From Epiperipatus broadwayi (taxonomy: Eukaryota; Onychophora; Udeonychophora; Euonychophora; Peripatidae): DNA of 64,000 bases. The stretch lies in NCBI GenBank assembly GCA_028023455.1, contig JAQFVV010000455.1, forward strand, positions 248,001 to 312,000. Direction: 5' to 3'. This document shows, one piece after another, positions 47,397 to 59,959 of this stretch (positions are counted from its first letter, which is position 1; the number at the start of each line of letters is the position of its first letter). The notes below the pieces were generated by a model, which saw only the letters and a list, made by a program, of their open reading frames with translations, did no database searches and was not told where the DNA came from. The position numbers were made by a program, and so were the translations under genes.

Positions 47397-48009
47397 AAGT
47401 AGGATTAATGATAAATGCTAAAAATAACTAAAGCAATATTGAATGGCTTATCAAACAAAAACAAGAAAAGAAAGTTTGATAAAATTAGAAGAAATTAACT
47501 ACTACAAGTATATTAATAAAATAATTAACAAAAATAAGAACATAATGGATAAAATTAGTCATAGAATTAAATTTAAATGAAGTGCTTTTAATAGAAATAA
47601 CCAATAATTATTTATGAATCTGTGATTTGGTCATTTAGCATAAGAGTAATACAGACACTTCAGATCACACAGTAAAGTATGAAAAGGATATACTGGGGAT
47701 AACTAAAAGAGATTAAAAGTAATTATGTGGACAAGGAAACAATAGATGTAGGACAAAAAGTCCCACATGAAGTTGGGCTGATTAGTAACTGATAGTCATA
47801 AACTGACATCAAAAAGTAAGACAAGAAGTATATATAGATGATAACAAAAAGATAATGTAGTTTCTTAAAATGATGTAGGGAAAAGAAGCTAAGAATTGCA
47901 TAAACTGGAGAAACCTTCAAATTCTAATGGATTGATAATGATTGGAAGAGATTATGATGATAAAACATAATTATTTTTTCCAAACATCAAAAGCAAGCAA
48001 CAATCTTGC

Positions 48010-48250
48010 AAAATTAAATTATATATACATCATTTTTTACAACTTATGGCTGTGAAATATGGTTTTTAATTAAAAAATAATAAAGATATCCAAACATTAA
48101 AACTTTAAAATAATTACGCTAAAGGCAAAAAAAGAAAGAAGATATAATGGAAGAAATTACTAAATGAAAGGTAAAACTAGTATTTAAGATGTTATGACGA
48201 ATAATTTTATTCTGAGAAATAAAAATAAATCCATCCCTACTAAAGATATT
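48010..48250 (+). mobile_element. LINE C-terminal fragment
   Basis: Around 48035 the frame reads FLQLMAVKYG-like in one phase and LTTYGCEIWFLIKK in another, matching the conserved L-x-Y-G-C-E-x-W-x-L block after the RT domain. Short and decayed. Confidence 0.45.
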
Positions 48251-50019
48251 ATTTCAAAAAAAGTTTACAGAATCATTATGGACAAAAAAAACTGTCATGG
48301 AAGTTGAACAGATAATTTGTGAAGTCTTTTACTGCAGTAGATGTTTTCTGCCTGATGCTACTTACGATATACATGTAAGAAAAAAATAAGTGATTTTATT
48401 GTTTAATTATCAATAAAGGATAAAATGTAATTAGAAATGGACTGCTCTTATTGCTTCTGTACGTGCGTTTATTTAAATAATTGAAACAGAAGATAGCGAT
48501 TAAAATTGTGCCAACGACAGAGAAAAGGCAAGAACCAAATTAATAAATCAATAATATTCAGAAAACACTAATACTTAACGATAATAATTATAATGGCAAT
48601 TAATCTTAATTCCTTTTTCTGCAAATTTGTTGCAATTATAAATTGGTTTTATGAACAAATAAAATTATGCCTATTACTTTGACAGTAAAAACAAAGATTA
48701 ATTAACAGAAACAGTTTGTTTGAAAAATTATTAACACAGTTTTCGTTCGCATAATAATAGATGACGTCCGTTTTTCTTTTTGTCAGCTCCCAAAATGACG
48801 CATCAATATTAAAAGGTCGCAATTATTTGAAAATAAACATCATCGAGTCAGACATTTAAAAATAACGAACAGTTGAAAACATATCGAGATGTCAACAGAA
48901 GCAAGGTACATTTTGACAACTTAAAATAACGTTTTATACATCCATAGTCTGCATAGAAATCAAATTCCTTCGATCTTTTGGCTAACATTTTTTGTTGTTA
49001 TTATTAAAACTCGATTGATTGTTTAATAATCGATTTTTCCCCCCAATAATAATTTTTTTGTATGTATACAAATGTACGTTAAATTAAGCTCACATTCATT
49101 CCTCTTAAATATTTATTAATCAATATAGATTAATGATAATTGAACGACATAATCGATTAATCAAGAATATTAAAAAGCATATCACAATTGTTTTATCTTT
49201 TACTCTTATTATTATTATCAAATAGTATAGCACGTGTTTACCTACCTAAATTTGTTATGTCCGAACCATCCATTATATCATTTGATTAACGTCTCCTCTA
49301 TCATTACTCTTTCTTATTGTTGTTCTTTTCCGTCATAGTAGCCAGAAAAAAATATAGAAAAGATCATTTACTCTGAAATGCTTAACCAAGAAACATTTTT
49401 GGAAAATGAATACACGACGTTAACCGTGATAAAAATTAAATCCTTAATGATGAATTGATTTTTTTTTTTTTTTTTTGCTAGCGCACTCTTGTGAGGTTTT
49501 TGTCAATTATTGAGCTAAATGAATATAGAAATATAAAGTTTAAATAAAACATGTTTTAATTTAATGAATATTTTTGCTACCCAAAATGTGAAAATATACT
49601 CGTGCGTATATATTCATATATTTCATTCATGTATCTGCGCGCGATTCATTCAATTTGATTTAGAAGTAACGCAATCTAAAGTAGATTTCGCAAAACAAAT
49701 TTTATTATTAATAAAACGAATTAGAAAAATATAAAAATGGATTGCCGAGCAAATTGACGTTTATGACCTTGTTTTTAAAAGTAAAAAAGTTATATATAGG
49801 CTAAACATATATAATTGAATCAAAAACCAGTCGTTGGATTCGATTACATATGGGGGGGGGGGGGACTAGAAAAAAACCTAATTTAAGATGTAATAATAAA
49901 ACTGAAAAGTTTTGCAGAGAATTATGAACGTGGAAGGGAAGAGGTGGCTTGTTTGATTATAATATTGACTTACCTAAATACAAGTATAGTGTGTATACTT
50001 AAGCTAGATGTAATTAGAG
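48251..50019. other. No recognisable feature
   Basis: This stretch has more CG dinucleotides than most of the window (for example 48760-49000, 49600-49700) but no convincing frame or repeat. A T-run is at 49459-49477 and a run of about 12 G's at 49853-49864. Confidence 0.5.
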
Positions 50020-50880
50020 AGGATTTGAATCCAGACTTTCAAGCTCTCTTCAGTCATCCATTCCATCTTATACAACCGATACACATGGCAACATACATGT
50101 GAAAAATATAAATGAACATGACATCACCAGATTTCCAATGATATATATGGCTGAAGAGATGGAGAGTGAAGAGGATTGAAGTTTGTCCATTAACGTTTGA
50201 AGATTTGCTATCTTAATATAAACCAAGCACTGATTATATATGTGTGTGTGTGGGAGATGATGATCAGAACCAATTTGTTGGGCGTTGGTTTATGTACACT
50301 GAAGATCATTAATCTTTATCATGTGTATTGATTGTATAAGAAGAAGTGGATGATGGAAGGGAGCTTGAAAGGTTGGGTTCAAATTCCTTCTAATCACCTC
50401 TAGTTTAAGTGTACATACTATTCTTGTATTTAAGTATTACAGCTTCAGCCTCTATTCTGCCTGTTCCTCTTCTATGTATTTCAATGATTTTAAGATCCTA
50501 CGTATGAGTAGTCAGAATGAATTACAATCAACATGGGTATGACAACAAAATTGACAAACAAAGGTTATGAACATGCCATTATCAGATTTTCAATGATATG
50601 GATGACTGAAGAATTGGAGAGTTGAGAAGATTGAAGCCTGTCCATTAAAGTTTGAAGATTCACTATCTTAATATAAACAGAGTACTGATTATATATGTGT
50701 GTGGAAGATGATGATCAGAATGAACTGATGAGTGCCGATTCAGCCCAAAATTTATATATTGGAGAGATATTTTTTTACATGTATGTTGTTATTTGCATCA
50801 TTTGTATAAGGTGGAGTGGATGACTGGAGGGATTTGAAAGTCTGGGTTCAATCTCCTCTAATATTGACTTAGGTACAGAA
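50020..50880. repeat. SINE-A cluster: inverted head, then tandem plus-strand units
   Basis: 50020-50125 is a minus-strand SINE-A end (tttgaatccagactttcaag, catcttatacaaccgataca). From 50125 the plus-strand unit runs to a B-box at ~50375 (gggttcaaattcc), followed by another full unit to a second B-box at ~50843 (gggttcaatctcc). The two B-boxes are 468 bp apart, the same as at 12082 and 12550. Confidence 0.7.
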
Positions 50881-51124
50881 AGATAAATTGGTAGAATGCT
50901 TATATAAAGACATAAACTGCACATATATATATATATTATTTTCTGTAGAAAAATATACTTTTATGTAAAAATGTAAAGACCTCATGCTGTACTTATGTTA
51001 GTTCTTGCTGTTATATCCATAAGCTGAGTTGAATTGTAGCCAAATACAATGCAGATTTTTTCCAAGATTCCAATTATATATGGGATTATTTTTTTCTGGT
51101 GATCAGTCCTTAGCCTACCCAACT

Positions 51125-52200
51125 AGCCATCTGCCATTGATCAATAAAATATGTAATTATTTTTAGCTAGAGAGTAAAACGATATTGGAAAGTGATCAAT
51201 CCACACCATTTGAAAAAAGCTTTACTTTTTATTATTCTATGATGAAAGATTATTGAAAAAGCTTTTAGTGTCCTCCACCACAGTAAACTATTTACAAACT
51301 ATTTTAGAGTCACCAGCATATTTTCCAATCTATAGCTTGTCTTTTTCACTTTATTCCAGTTAACTTTTATTCATCTAATATATGTTGTTTTTCTAAATCT
51401 TTTACAATTATTTGAGATCCATTTTAACGTGTTAATTGCCTGTACATTTTCATCTCTTTTATCAATTTATCTAGCTTTATTTTATTTCAGTGTTTACATT
51501 CTTTCACTGATATCACCCAAGTGTTTCTCTTTCAATTCCTAATTGTTACTTTCACTATATATATTTCTAAACTTCCCCTAGTGCAGTTTAAAGGCTCTGT
51601 ATTCCTTTCCAATAAGCTTCCAATTTCCTGATTAATATGAAAGAAATGTTAAAACATATCTATTTAAAAGTCTTTATTTTTCAAACATATAAGCAAATTT
51701 TTTTTTTAAGATAACTCTTTCTTCCATCAAACAATTTTTGTTAACATTTCCATATCCCTGTAGTATTAATTTCAAAAATAATCATATCGGAAAAATCTAG
51801 AAATAATTTTCTTGCCTCAAAGTGTTGTAAAGTGTTTTGGAGATATTAATATATCTATTTCAGTATAAATCTTCTAAGCATCATGTAGTGTAATCATTGC
51901 TGGAATATTTTGCTAAATATGCTATCTTAAGTCCGTATCTGCACTAAATCCGTAATATGAAAATAATTTCCCAATCATCCTGTACATCTTTATCATTTAG
52001 ACATTTGGTATATAATTTTGCTAACAATTTTTCTTCACTTCTTTTATGATATCAATTGTAACATCATTTCCTGGGATTTTTTTTTCTTAGCAGATGTAGA
52101 TTTAATCGCATCACTGTATCATTTCTTCACTTAAAATACTTGGAAATTCAAAAGAAATCTTGTATTTATATGTTGGACTATTACTAACTATTGAATGTAT
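51125..52200 (-). mobile_element. Decayed RTE LINE reverse transcriptase region, minus strand
   Basis: On the minus strand near 52140-52060 it reads PSILSEEMIQ and PGNDVTID-IIKE, the E-x-x..x-P-G-x-D-x-I..E..K block before RT. N-C-x-Q-N-Y-I-P-N-V and M-Y-R-M-I-G-K-L follow (for IP..W..S.I..I.K). The C-terminal part near 51420-51180 is badly eroded. Confidence 0.6.
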
Positions 52201-52550
52201 TGGGAATAAGATAGTAAAAAAATTAAGATAATATGTAGAAATAAGTGAAATGAAAAATAAGGTTAAATATATAAATATAATAATATAAGAAAGCTTTCAT
52301 AAATAATACATTGAATTTCTAAAGTTATCAAAAAGATAAAAGGTAAATAAATATAAATATGATAATAAATAGGAATAAAAATAAATAAGAAAAATAAAGG
52401 ATAAAATAGAATTAAAAAGTTAAAAGTTATAGAATAGTAAGTTTAATGAATAAAATGATGTTAATAATTAAGTTGATAAAATTGTAAGATTATAATAGAT
52501 ATATGTATGAAATATGGTTGTATTGATATAACGTTTAAATTTTTGTGCAT

Positions 52551-52580
52551 CTGAAGAAGGCTACTAGGAACAGTCAAAAC
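52551..52580 (+). other. Hammerhead-like core, one substitution
   Basis: ctgaaga is followed by aggct-actaggaac-agtc and then aaaac. C-U-G-A-A-G-A is intact, stem II can form four pairs (ggct/agtc with one G-U), but G12 is replaced by A. It lies between two parts of a minus-strand RTE, within 52210-52760, an otherwise unrecognised insert. Confidence 0.3.
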
Positions 52581-52779
52581 TGTAAAGAATACATAAATAT
52601 ATTTTGCTTTAAAGTGTAAGAAGAGTGAAATGCTGTTATTATATGTTATATAAAAAATCAAAAATAAAGAAGGAAAGAGGAAGAGAAAGTACTGAAGATT
52701 TTTTAAGATATGGAATAGCAACTGTTAATACTGTCTTTCTTAATATTTTTCAATTCTTTGGTCTCTAATTATGATTTAA

Positions 52780-53100
52780 TACTATGTTACATTGAACTAA
52801 TCAATGATTACTTCCTATATTACACCTACTAAGTGCATTATTAACTTTAAAATACATATTTTTTTACTAGTCAAAGTATAATCCAATTCTGTATATATCT
52901 TCATTTGAATTCAACCTATCCATTTCTACTAATATTCTGTTAAAAAAAAAAGAAATCATGATATTGTTCTGTTTTTTTTAATTATCTCAAATCTTTTTTC
53001 TCTCGTTTTTATCATCATAACCCAATTTATTTACAACACTTTCATTTTTCAATCATTTAGCAATTCCAGCAGTAAAATACTGTTTTGTCTGACAAAAAGC
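52780..53100 (-). mobile_element. RTE LINE endonuclease fragment, minus strand
   Basis: On the minus strand the frame around 52880 gives ELDYTLTS-like residues (for x-I-D-Y-I-L-T), and near 52820 N-I-G-S-N-H (for x-G-S-D-H). These are the end of the APE endonuclease domain. It is probably the 5' part of the element whose RT lies at 51125-52200. Confidence 0.5.
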
Positions 53101-53102
53101 AT

Positions 53103-53170
53103 TTGGCATATCACATGATTACCACTTCTTATACTCGTACAAACTATTAAAATTGTAACAATTTTGCCAT
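53103..53170 (-). mobile_element. FB1 terminal fragment
   Basis: catatcacatgattaccact followed by tcttatactcgtac matches the FB1 terminus at 367-405 (catcacatgatcaccatttc, ttatgcttgttc). Confidence 0.5.
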
Positions 53171-54365
53171 TTTACCTATCCATATAAATATTTTCCACTT
53201 CTTTATTATAATGAGAACTTGTTGGCATAAATCTAAAAATATTGGCAATTGGTGTGGTTTATTAAATTGAATAACTCTGTCAGATATACCATCAATCTTC
53301 AGAATTTCAGTCTTTCATTTTTTACTTATAATGAATATCATTCTATTTGTGTTTTCATTTGTGGTGCCTTTATATTAAAGTGTGTAGGCATTTTTAAAAT
53401 CAATTGTCTTTTCATTTTTCTTCTAACTTTATAAAGTAGAATGATGCCCTATTAAGTATTAGACAGTTCTTCTAACAATTCATACAGTCTTCCTTCATTT
53501 AAAAAAAGATGTCCAATTATAAGTAGCAAAATAGAAGTCATTATCAAATGACATCTTGGGTCTGTATTCAAGGGCTTTTTGCATTATTTGCCTTTATCAC
53601 CAACCACTGCTTTGTCTAACAATTTTATATCCACCTAGGAGTAAGGGTCATAATTTAAGGATTGCCTAGATTATTATAATTATTTTATAATTAACACAGA
53701 TATTCATTGTGCATTTAAAAAACTCAGTTGATGTTTCAATTAATAATTATCAAGCAACTGAGAAGAAAGACTATGGTGTTTCTTGATCTCAAACCAGAAG
53801 TAAAGAGCTAATAAAAACACTGGATTGTCTCATGTGTGTTGATAAGCAACCATCAATGTTTGTTTGTCATATGAATAATTACATAATAATAATACTTACA
53901 TTAACATAAGGGGTGGATATTAGGAATATGTTTTGTTTGTGTTTAATTATATTACAAATGTTTGTCTATAATATAATTCTCTGTTTATATGTGCATTAAA
54001 ATGACGGAGAAATTAAGTTCCATGAAGGCCAATCGATGCAACTGAGAGGCTTATATTTGGAATAGTATTCAATTTCAATCTTATTTAAATACTTGGTAGT
54101 ATATTATCTCTACATATATCTAGGTCTCTGAGGAAAGTTACGTAAATCAATAGAAAAAGTCAGAAATAAAAATGATAGAGATTTTAAACAAATTACTTAG
54201 AATATAGCTAAGTGTTGATTATGAGAATTAAGATAGAAATTATATTGTTTTCATCTTAGTAAAATGCAAAATTGCCACATTCTATAAATTTTAGGGACAA
54301 TAATAAAGCATTAAACAGTATTACCACAAAATAAATCTAGAATGTCAAAATTTCCAGCAACAACA
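53171..54365. other. No recognisable feature
   Basis: AT-rich DNA. Some of 53200-53640 may be further decayed RTE 5' sequence on the minus strand, but no motif is firm. Confidence 0.45.
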
Positions 54366-54556
<191 letters not shown>

Positions 54557-55204
54557 CAAGTCTTAATACTTGTAAATGTAACAAACTTAAATCAGATAAA
54601 AATGAACATTTTTATTTGATAAAACTAGTTCTTTAGGAATCTAGCTTGTAAATTATTTTACTAATGTATTTGAACTTGTTTGTTCTGTGAATAAATTTAT
54701 ATTCTTAACATTATATATTTGATAAGCCTTATAGTATAACTTTTTTAAATATACTTAAAACTTTCACTCCATCATGTATACTTGAAGAATATGAATAAAG
54801 TCATTAGTAAATAATGCATAATTTTGTATTGAACTAGCACTGCATGGACATAAAATAAAGTGAAATATTTCATGACATAAAGAGTAAAGCATCTTTAAAT
54901 ATGTTCATAAACTAGGCCTTAAATTTGGGTATAATAAGACAAATTTGGGGGGAGGTTGAAAAGCATATTTAGGATTTTTTTAGATAATTAGTCATAGCTA
55001 ACCTAGATATTTATTTAAGTATTGGTCAGTGAATGGGTATCTATACATTGTTAGCTATAGGATTAAGTAAGGAAAAAAATGTTAAACATTCATTGCCTGG
55101 CAAGTATCAGGCCTGGTGTGTCAAGACTTTCCATAGAGATTGCTATATTATTTGTACTACAATAGGCTATTAAAATGTTGTCTGACATTTTATTTATATA
55201 ATAA
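54557..55204. other. No recognisable feature
   Basis: AT-rich spacer; no frame or repeat recognised. Confidence 0.5.
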
Positions 55205-55575
55205 AATAAAAATTAGAGTAATCATCAGCATCATTTTAATCCCCTACAGAATAATGATTTATTCAAGTTTCATTCAGTTTCTCTAATCTGTAGCTATCAC
55301 TTCTCAAACTCTTTTATCTCATTCAATTATATCTGGTCTCTTTTTAATTCTTTTATAATATTTAAGACTTATTATCATCTCTTCTAGCAATGAGTCTAGT
55401 TCAGCTCTATTCCAGTTTTTTAATTCTTTAAATAATTTAAAGGATAAATGTTTGTTCTTCCATTCAAGTATTTCCCTTTCAATCTTCTCTTATTACTCCT
55501 AATATATGTACCTTTATACTCCATTGGATGATCTGAAATCTTTGTATTCTCTATTGTTAAGCATCCAAGTCATGG
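55205..55575 (-). mobile_element. RTE LINE 3' end fragment, minus strand
   Basis: On the minus strand it carries W-N-R-A-E-L-D-S-L-L-E-E-M-I (the W-A-G-H-x-x-R-x-x-D region), then K-R-I-K-K-R-P-D (for x-R-x-R-G-R-P). The 3' end is gatgatgct-rich. It is the same terminal region as 26220-26455. Confidence 0.6.
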
Positions 55576-55696
55576 ATTCATATGTAAAACACAGTTTAAA
55601 GGGATATATATATATATATGAATGTGTGTGTATTAAACTATACAACGCCAATAGTTTAACTGATTTTCAAATGTAATTCGTAACATAACAGTCAAA

Positions 55697-55801
55697 CCTT
55701 AATCAACCAATAAAATATCCACAATCTATTGCCAAGACTAATTTATATCTGTAGAGGTTGTCTTGACAACAGATTATAGATATTCTATTGGTTTATTAAG
55801 T
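55697..55801. repeat. Imperfect hairpin with ~43-bp arms
   Basis: cttaatcaaccaataaaata...caatctattgccaagact pairs with ttgtcttgacaacagatta...attctattggtttattaag around a ~17-nt loop. A related ttgccttgacaacagt segment is in the arms of the 57.3-58.3 kb palindrome. Confidence 0.75.
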
Positions 55802-56439
55802 TGTGGCTTTTGTACTATGAATATATTATACATAATATTTCGATAGAAATAATTTATTTTTGCTGTAGTATTTAATACGATTAATCATTAAATGTTTTAT
55901 ATTTAATATAAAAAAATTACCATAAATAAATATAACAAGTATTAAATATTTAATTTTTTTTTTGTTTCTCACAAAAATCATGATAATTTTAAGCGTTTGT
56001 TTGTTCAATAATTTATTTCATAATATATATATATATGACAATTCTTTATTAATATTGACATTTAAAAATTTCGCAAAAAAAAAAAAAAAAAACTTAACCT
56101 TAAACAAAAGTATTTTTATTGATTATCTGTAAATTATAAATTCTAATAACCAGATAAAATAAATTTAGCATTATAAATGAGTAACATAAATGATTTTTAA
56201 ATATTTACGAAATGTATTTAAATATTTGCTTTTTAAATAGTTTTATAGTATTAATTATTCTTTTTTCTTACGAATTATTATCGTTTACATTCTTTGTTGT
56301 GAAAGTTGAAACTTTGACTTAGTTATTCTTTAATGCTATTCTTTAATTTTATACACGCATGCATACTTATTTTTTTCACTTTTAATCCAAAAAGCTGTTT
56401 TAAAAAAATAAAAACTTATTATAAATTAAATCCCTTTAA
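55802..56439. other. No recognisable feature
   Basis: AT-rich DNA with an A-run at 56076-56091. Nothing recognised. Confidence 0.5.
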
Positions 56440-56815
56440 ATCCAAAATGGATAAGGTCCTATACATGAGGGGTCAGTGTGATTTCATGTCAACATGGGCA
56501 TGGCAATAATGTTGGCATCAGCATGGGATTTGGCTTTCCGTCATCAGATTTTCAATGATATGGATGGCTGAAAAGTTGGAGGTTGAAGTAGATTGAAGCC
56601 TGTCCATTAAAGTGTGAAGATTTGCTATCTTAATATAAACTGAGCCCTGATTATATATGTGTGTGGAAGATGATAATGTGGACAATGAAATACATATATT
56701 AGCGATTATTTATCTTTTCTACATGTGTGTGGCCATGTGTTATCAGTTGTATGAGATAGTGGGGATAGTTGGTAGGTGTTTGAAAGTCTGAGTTCAAATC
56801 CCCTATATTTATTTT
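56440..56815 (+). repeat. SINE-A copy
   Basis: atgaggggtcagtgtgattt, caacatgggcatggcaataa, atcagattttcaatgatatg, tgaagcctgtccattaaagt, gctatcttaatataaactga and B-box gagttcaaatcccc (about 56790-56803) appear in order. It is one of the best-preserved copies, cut at its 5' end. Confidence 0.75.
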
Positions 56816-56958
56816 AAAGCTGAAATTTCGTCGCGAAATTAAAATGTTATTCATTTATACGTTTTAATTTTATTTTTTAATTATTATTTGAATTTTATCC
56901 TATTTTTAGTAATTATTGTGTTGCGCATATCTATTTTGCAAGAGCGCCAGATGTTCTA

Positions 56959-57249
56959 CTATTTATATATGTACGTCTCCTTGCATATGTATGGCAGCCA
57001 CTTGTAAACAAGTATAATCATTTCAACTCCAAGGAAAAAAAAAACTGTTCTAGAAATAAGTTTTGCAGAGACTACACAAGCTAAAACTATGAAGCTCACA
57101 TACGTCCACATACAGAAAATCCTCATCCATTTCTCTATTTGTTTGATATTTTGCCATTCTTGAGCAGCAAACTTTTCTTTCTGAAATACTTCAACACCAT
57201 ATCTAAATCTAGCTCTCTGATATATTTTTTCTCTGCTATTTCTTCCCAA
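56959..57249 (-). CDS. Unidentified open frame with a hydrophobic segment (weak)
   Basis: A 96-codon minus-strand frame without a local ATG reads REKIYQRARFRYGVEVFQKE and KFAAQEWQNIKQIEKWMRIF. Two hydrophobic stretches follow, around YVSFIVLACVVSA and VFFFLGVEMIILVYKWL, before the stop. Composition is more protein-like than most frames here: a charged, helix-like first half and a membrane-like second half. There is no good splice acceptor, and a homopolymer (ten A's on the plus strand) falls in the frame. I do not recognise it. It could be an exon, a transposon piece or chance. Confidence 0.2.
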   Translation of the reverse strand: MGRNSREKIYQRARFRYGVEVFQKEKFAAQEWQNIKQIEKWMRIFCMWTYVSFIVLACVVSAKLISRTVFFFLGVEMIILVYKWLPYICKETYIYK

Positions 57250-57317
57250 TGGAAAGAATCAATATTATATTAATAATTTTTATTAGATATTCATTAAACT
57301 AGATATTATCCAATAAT

Positions 57318-58262
57318 GAATAATATTTCTGTAATGGAAATTTCACTACACCACTCTCACGCAATGTAGAGATTGGTTTCTATCCGCTTTTCAACACCTT
57401 GTGGAGGGATGTAATCATAAACATTTGGCCCAGACCACAATTTCTTATCATGGTTCAGTATATATATATATATAAGTAAAATAATGCTTAAAGCTAAATG
57501 GGATAATACGTAACCATTAGAAAACAGTCTCCACCTAAACATACCAATATAGATAGTAATCAATATTTCTCACTGTTGTCAAGGCAATTTCTCTCCTTTT
57601 AATAATAAGAATGGAAATCTGCTCTTACTAATGGTCCAATAAATATTATATATGGACACTTAAAGATTGCAACTTGACCACAGAGATTGAAATATTGATA
57701 CAATGAAGTATTGCAGTTTGTAATGTTATAATTGACTATTTATTAGTCTTCATTACATGGACATGTTTATTTCATGTTTAAAGAGGTTTATTTAAACTTC
57801 ATTGTATCAATATTTCAATCTCTGTGGTCAAGTTGCAATCTTTAAGTGTCCATATATATTCATTGGACAATTAGTAAGAGCAGATTTCCACTCTTATTAT
57901 TAAAACGAGAGAGGTTGCCTTGACAACAGTGAGAAATATTGATTACTATCTATATTGGTATGTTTAGGTGATGACTGAATTCTAATGGTTATATATATAT
58001 ATAAAGAGATAGCAAATTACTTCAGTTTAATTGATAAAATGTGTCATCTACATATATAGTGAACAATGATAAAGATATATGTAAGAGATTGTGGTCTGGA
58101 CTATCTGAAGAGTGCTGGTTCAGTGCAAAATGTGCAGCTTAGGGATCACAGATCATTTCCGCATGTCTTTGGTCATATAATTCCTTCACAAGGGGTTAAA
58201 GGTTATTACCTTGTGAGAGAGTGGTGTAGTGAAATTTCCACTATAGAAATCAATAATACACA
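57318..58262. repeat. Imperfect ~945-bp palindrome containing SINE-A core
   Basis: The arms 57318-57709 and 57795-58262 mirror each other: tggaaatttcactacaccac/gtggtgtagtgaaatttcca at the outside, gcaacttgaccacagagatt/aatctctgtggtcaagttgc near the 85-nt loop. The right arm carries a longer version of a SINE-A-like core (ggtctggactatctgaagag, tgctggttcagtgcaaaa) of which the left arm keeps only part. The loop contains a motif also found at 37950-38020. Confidence 0.85.
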
Positions 58263-58289
58263 CTTTAGAATGTCTTTGAGATACTCCTT

Positions 58290-59670
58290 CTAATTTAGAT
58301 GGTCTACTTCCCTCTAATAAAAATCATATTCAAGTTCATTATAAAATATTTCTAGCAAGTCTTATTTTATTCATTGTTTTACAACCCGATCTCATGAATG
58401 TGTTATTTTACAAAAGTACAGTCTATAATATCCCATTTAGCAGGTTGTAATTCACATTGGTTTGTTTTCTGATTTTGCTGTTGTATTTTTACATTTTTAT
58501 TGGAGCATTCTTAAAACACCTCTAATGCCTTTCATCTATAGGGTATCTAGTATTACTTCCATATAATAAATTAGGTAAAATAGTGGCTCTACATTTAACC
58601 AACTTTGTTGCAATAATGATTTCCTAGTGATGGAAATAATCTATCTTCTAATTTGTTAAAAGAAGCATATTGAAGTCTATTTTGGATCTCAACAGCTAAA
58701 ATCACCTTTCTGGTTATAGAATGATGAAGGTGTTTAAATTACTTTACATTCTCAAATTGATAACCATCCAAGCTAAACCTTGCTGAGGAATTTTGCATCT
58801 ACTGCCTGATGAAGAACTTGAGTTTTTTGAATATTAATTTTTTAAACCAAAGTCTATAAATGTTGCTGCATTCAAAACATTAAATTCATTCTGTTTCATC
58901 TTTTTAATTTGCAAAAATAGCACAGTCATTGGTATACTTATATCCAGAATTCACAAAGATAAAAGTTATTGTTTTCAAGGCTATATGTATTTTGATCCCT
59001 GTTTCTATTAAGCCATCTATAAACAATTCCAAAGACAACTGAGATAAAAATTGAGAATGACATTATAATAATCTTTTTTTTCTCAAAGGTAGTATGATAT
59101 GACCAGCGACTGGTCAGTTGCGCTGTGAATTCACAACCGGCCTAAACAGCACCTGAACAAACAACCCCTACATAATTTTATATGAAAATAACTATTAAGA
59201 TTTAATAAAACCCTCCAACCATAGCTCACCAAAACAGGGCTTACTAACAATGGTATTTTGTTATAGACTAGATGAATGATATATTCACCTTGCATCCACT
59301 GATTAAGTTCTTCACTAACACTCTTTTTGTATTCTACTGACTTTTGGATCATTCCTTCTTTGCATATATCACCCTGTAAATCTCACCTAGTTAATTCTTG
59401 TTGTTTTCTTTGTATTCGCCTATAGGTCAAATAAAAATATTTTGAAAGAGAACATTGGAATAATCATTGTCTACCATTAGACTGTATTTGTAGTTTATCC
59501 ACCTGTAATAATAACACTTCGTCTTATTATCCATTATATAGAAGCTCTATAATAGGAATGAATTTCGTTGGGCAACTAACTAATTTTAAACAGTGTTATG
59601 AATCTGATTATAAACTCAATTAAATGCATTGACCAAACCAATAAAAGCAATATATAAATTACTTTCTTGT
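58290..59670 (-). mobile_element. Decayed LINE reverse transcriptase, minus strand
   Basis: Reading the minus strand from 59660 down: YIAFIGLVNAFN (motif A, for Y-I-A-F-I-D-L-T-K-A-F-D), then near 58930 FADDCAIFANLKR-like sequence (motif C), FGLKINIQKTQVLHQAV, KVSLDGYQFENV, and near 58560 LLYGS.TRYP (for L-L-Y-G-S-E-T-W). The order matches invertebrate LINE RTs and the plus-strand fragment at 33770-34610. Stops and frameshifts are frequent and 59100-59380 looks foreign. Confidence 0.75.
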
Positions 59671-59959
59671 TGCAATATTTTTTTTCGCAGTTGCTGCACG
59701 CTTTATGTGTGTACGCAAACACATACACACACACCTCTAAAATGTAAATTATTCTTTTTTGTAAACATTGTGTTTTGAAAATTTAAAAGTAACATGAGTT
59801 AAAAACGTTTTTATTTTTTTCATAAAAAAAAAATCGGAAACTATATATATCCCTAAAAAAACTTGTTTATTTGTTTATTAATATTTTACATCATAGATTA
59901 AATTATTAATAAATACATAAATAAAAACTTCAAAATGTTTAGATATTTATTTTAAAACT

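Larger units (their letters stand above)
46655..47945 (+). mobile_element. Decayed RTE LINE with two FB1 insertions
   Basis: It begins in RT motif A (gatttgtaaattataaaata, F-V-N-Y-K...F-D-F-I-S-I) and reaches caagacatagattgg at 46795. After an FB1 fragment it resumes near 47020 (tatggattaaaatggaaaat). After a second FB1 it resumes at 47409 and ends with ggatatactggggat and aactggagaaaccttcaaat before gattgataatgattgg. The order matches LINE A at 25415-26440. Confidence 0.7.
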
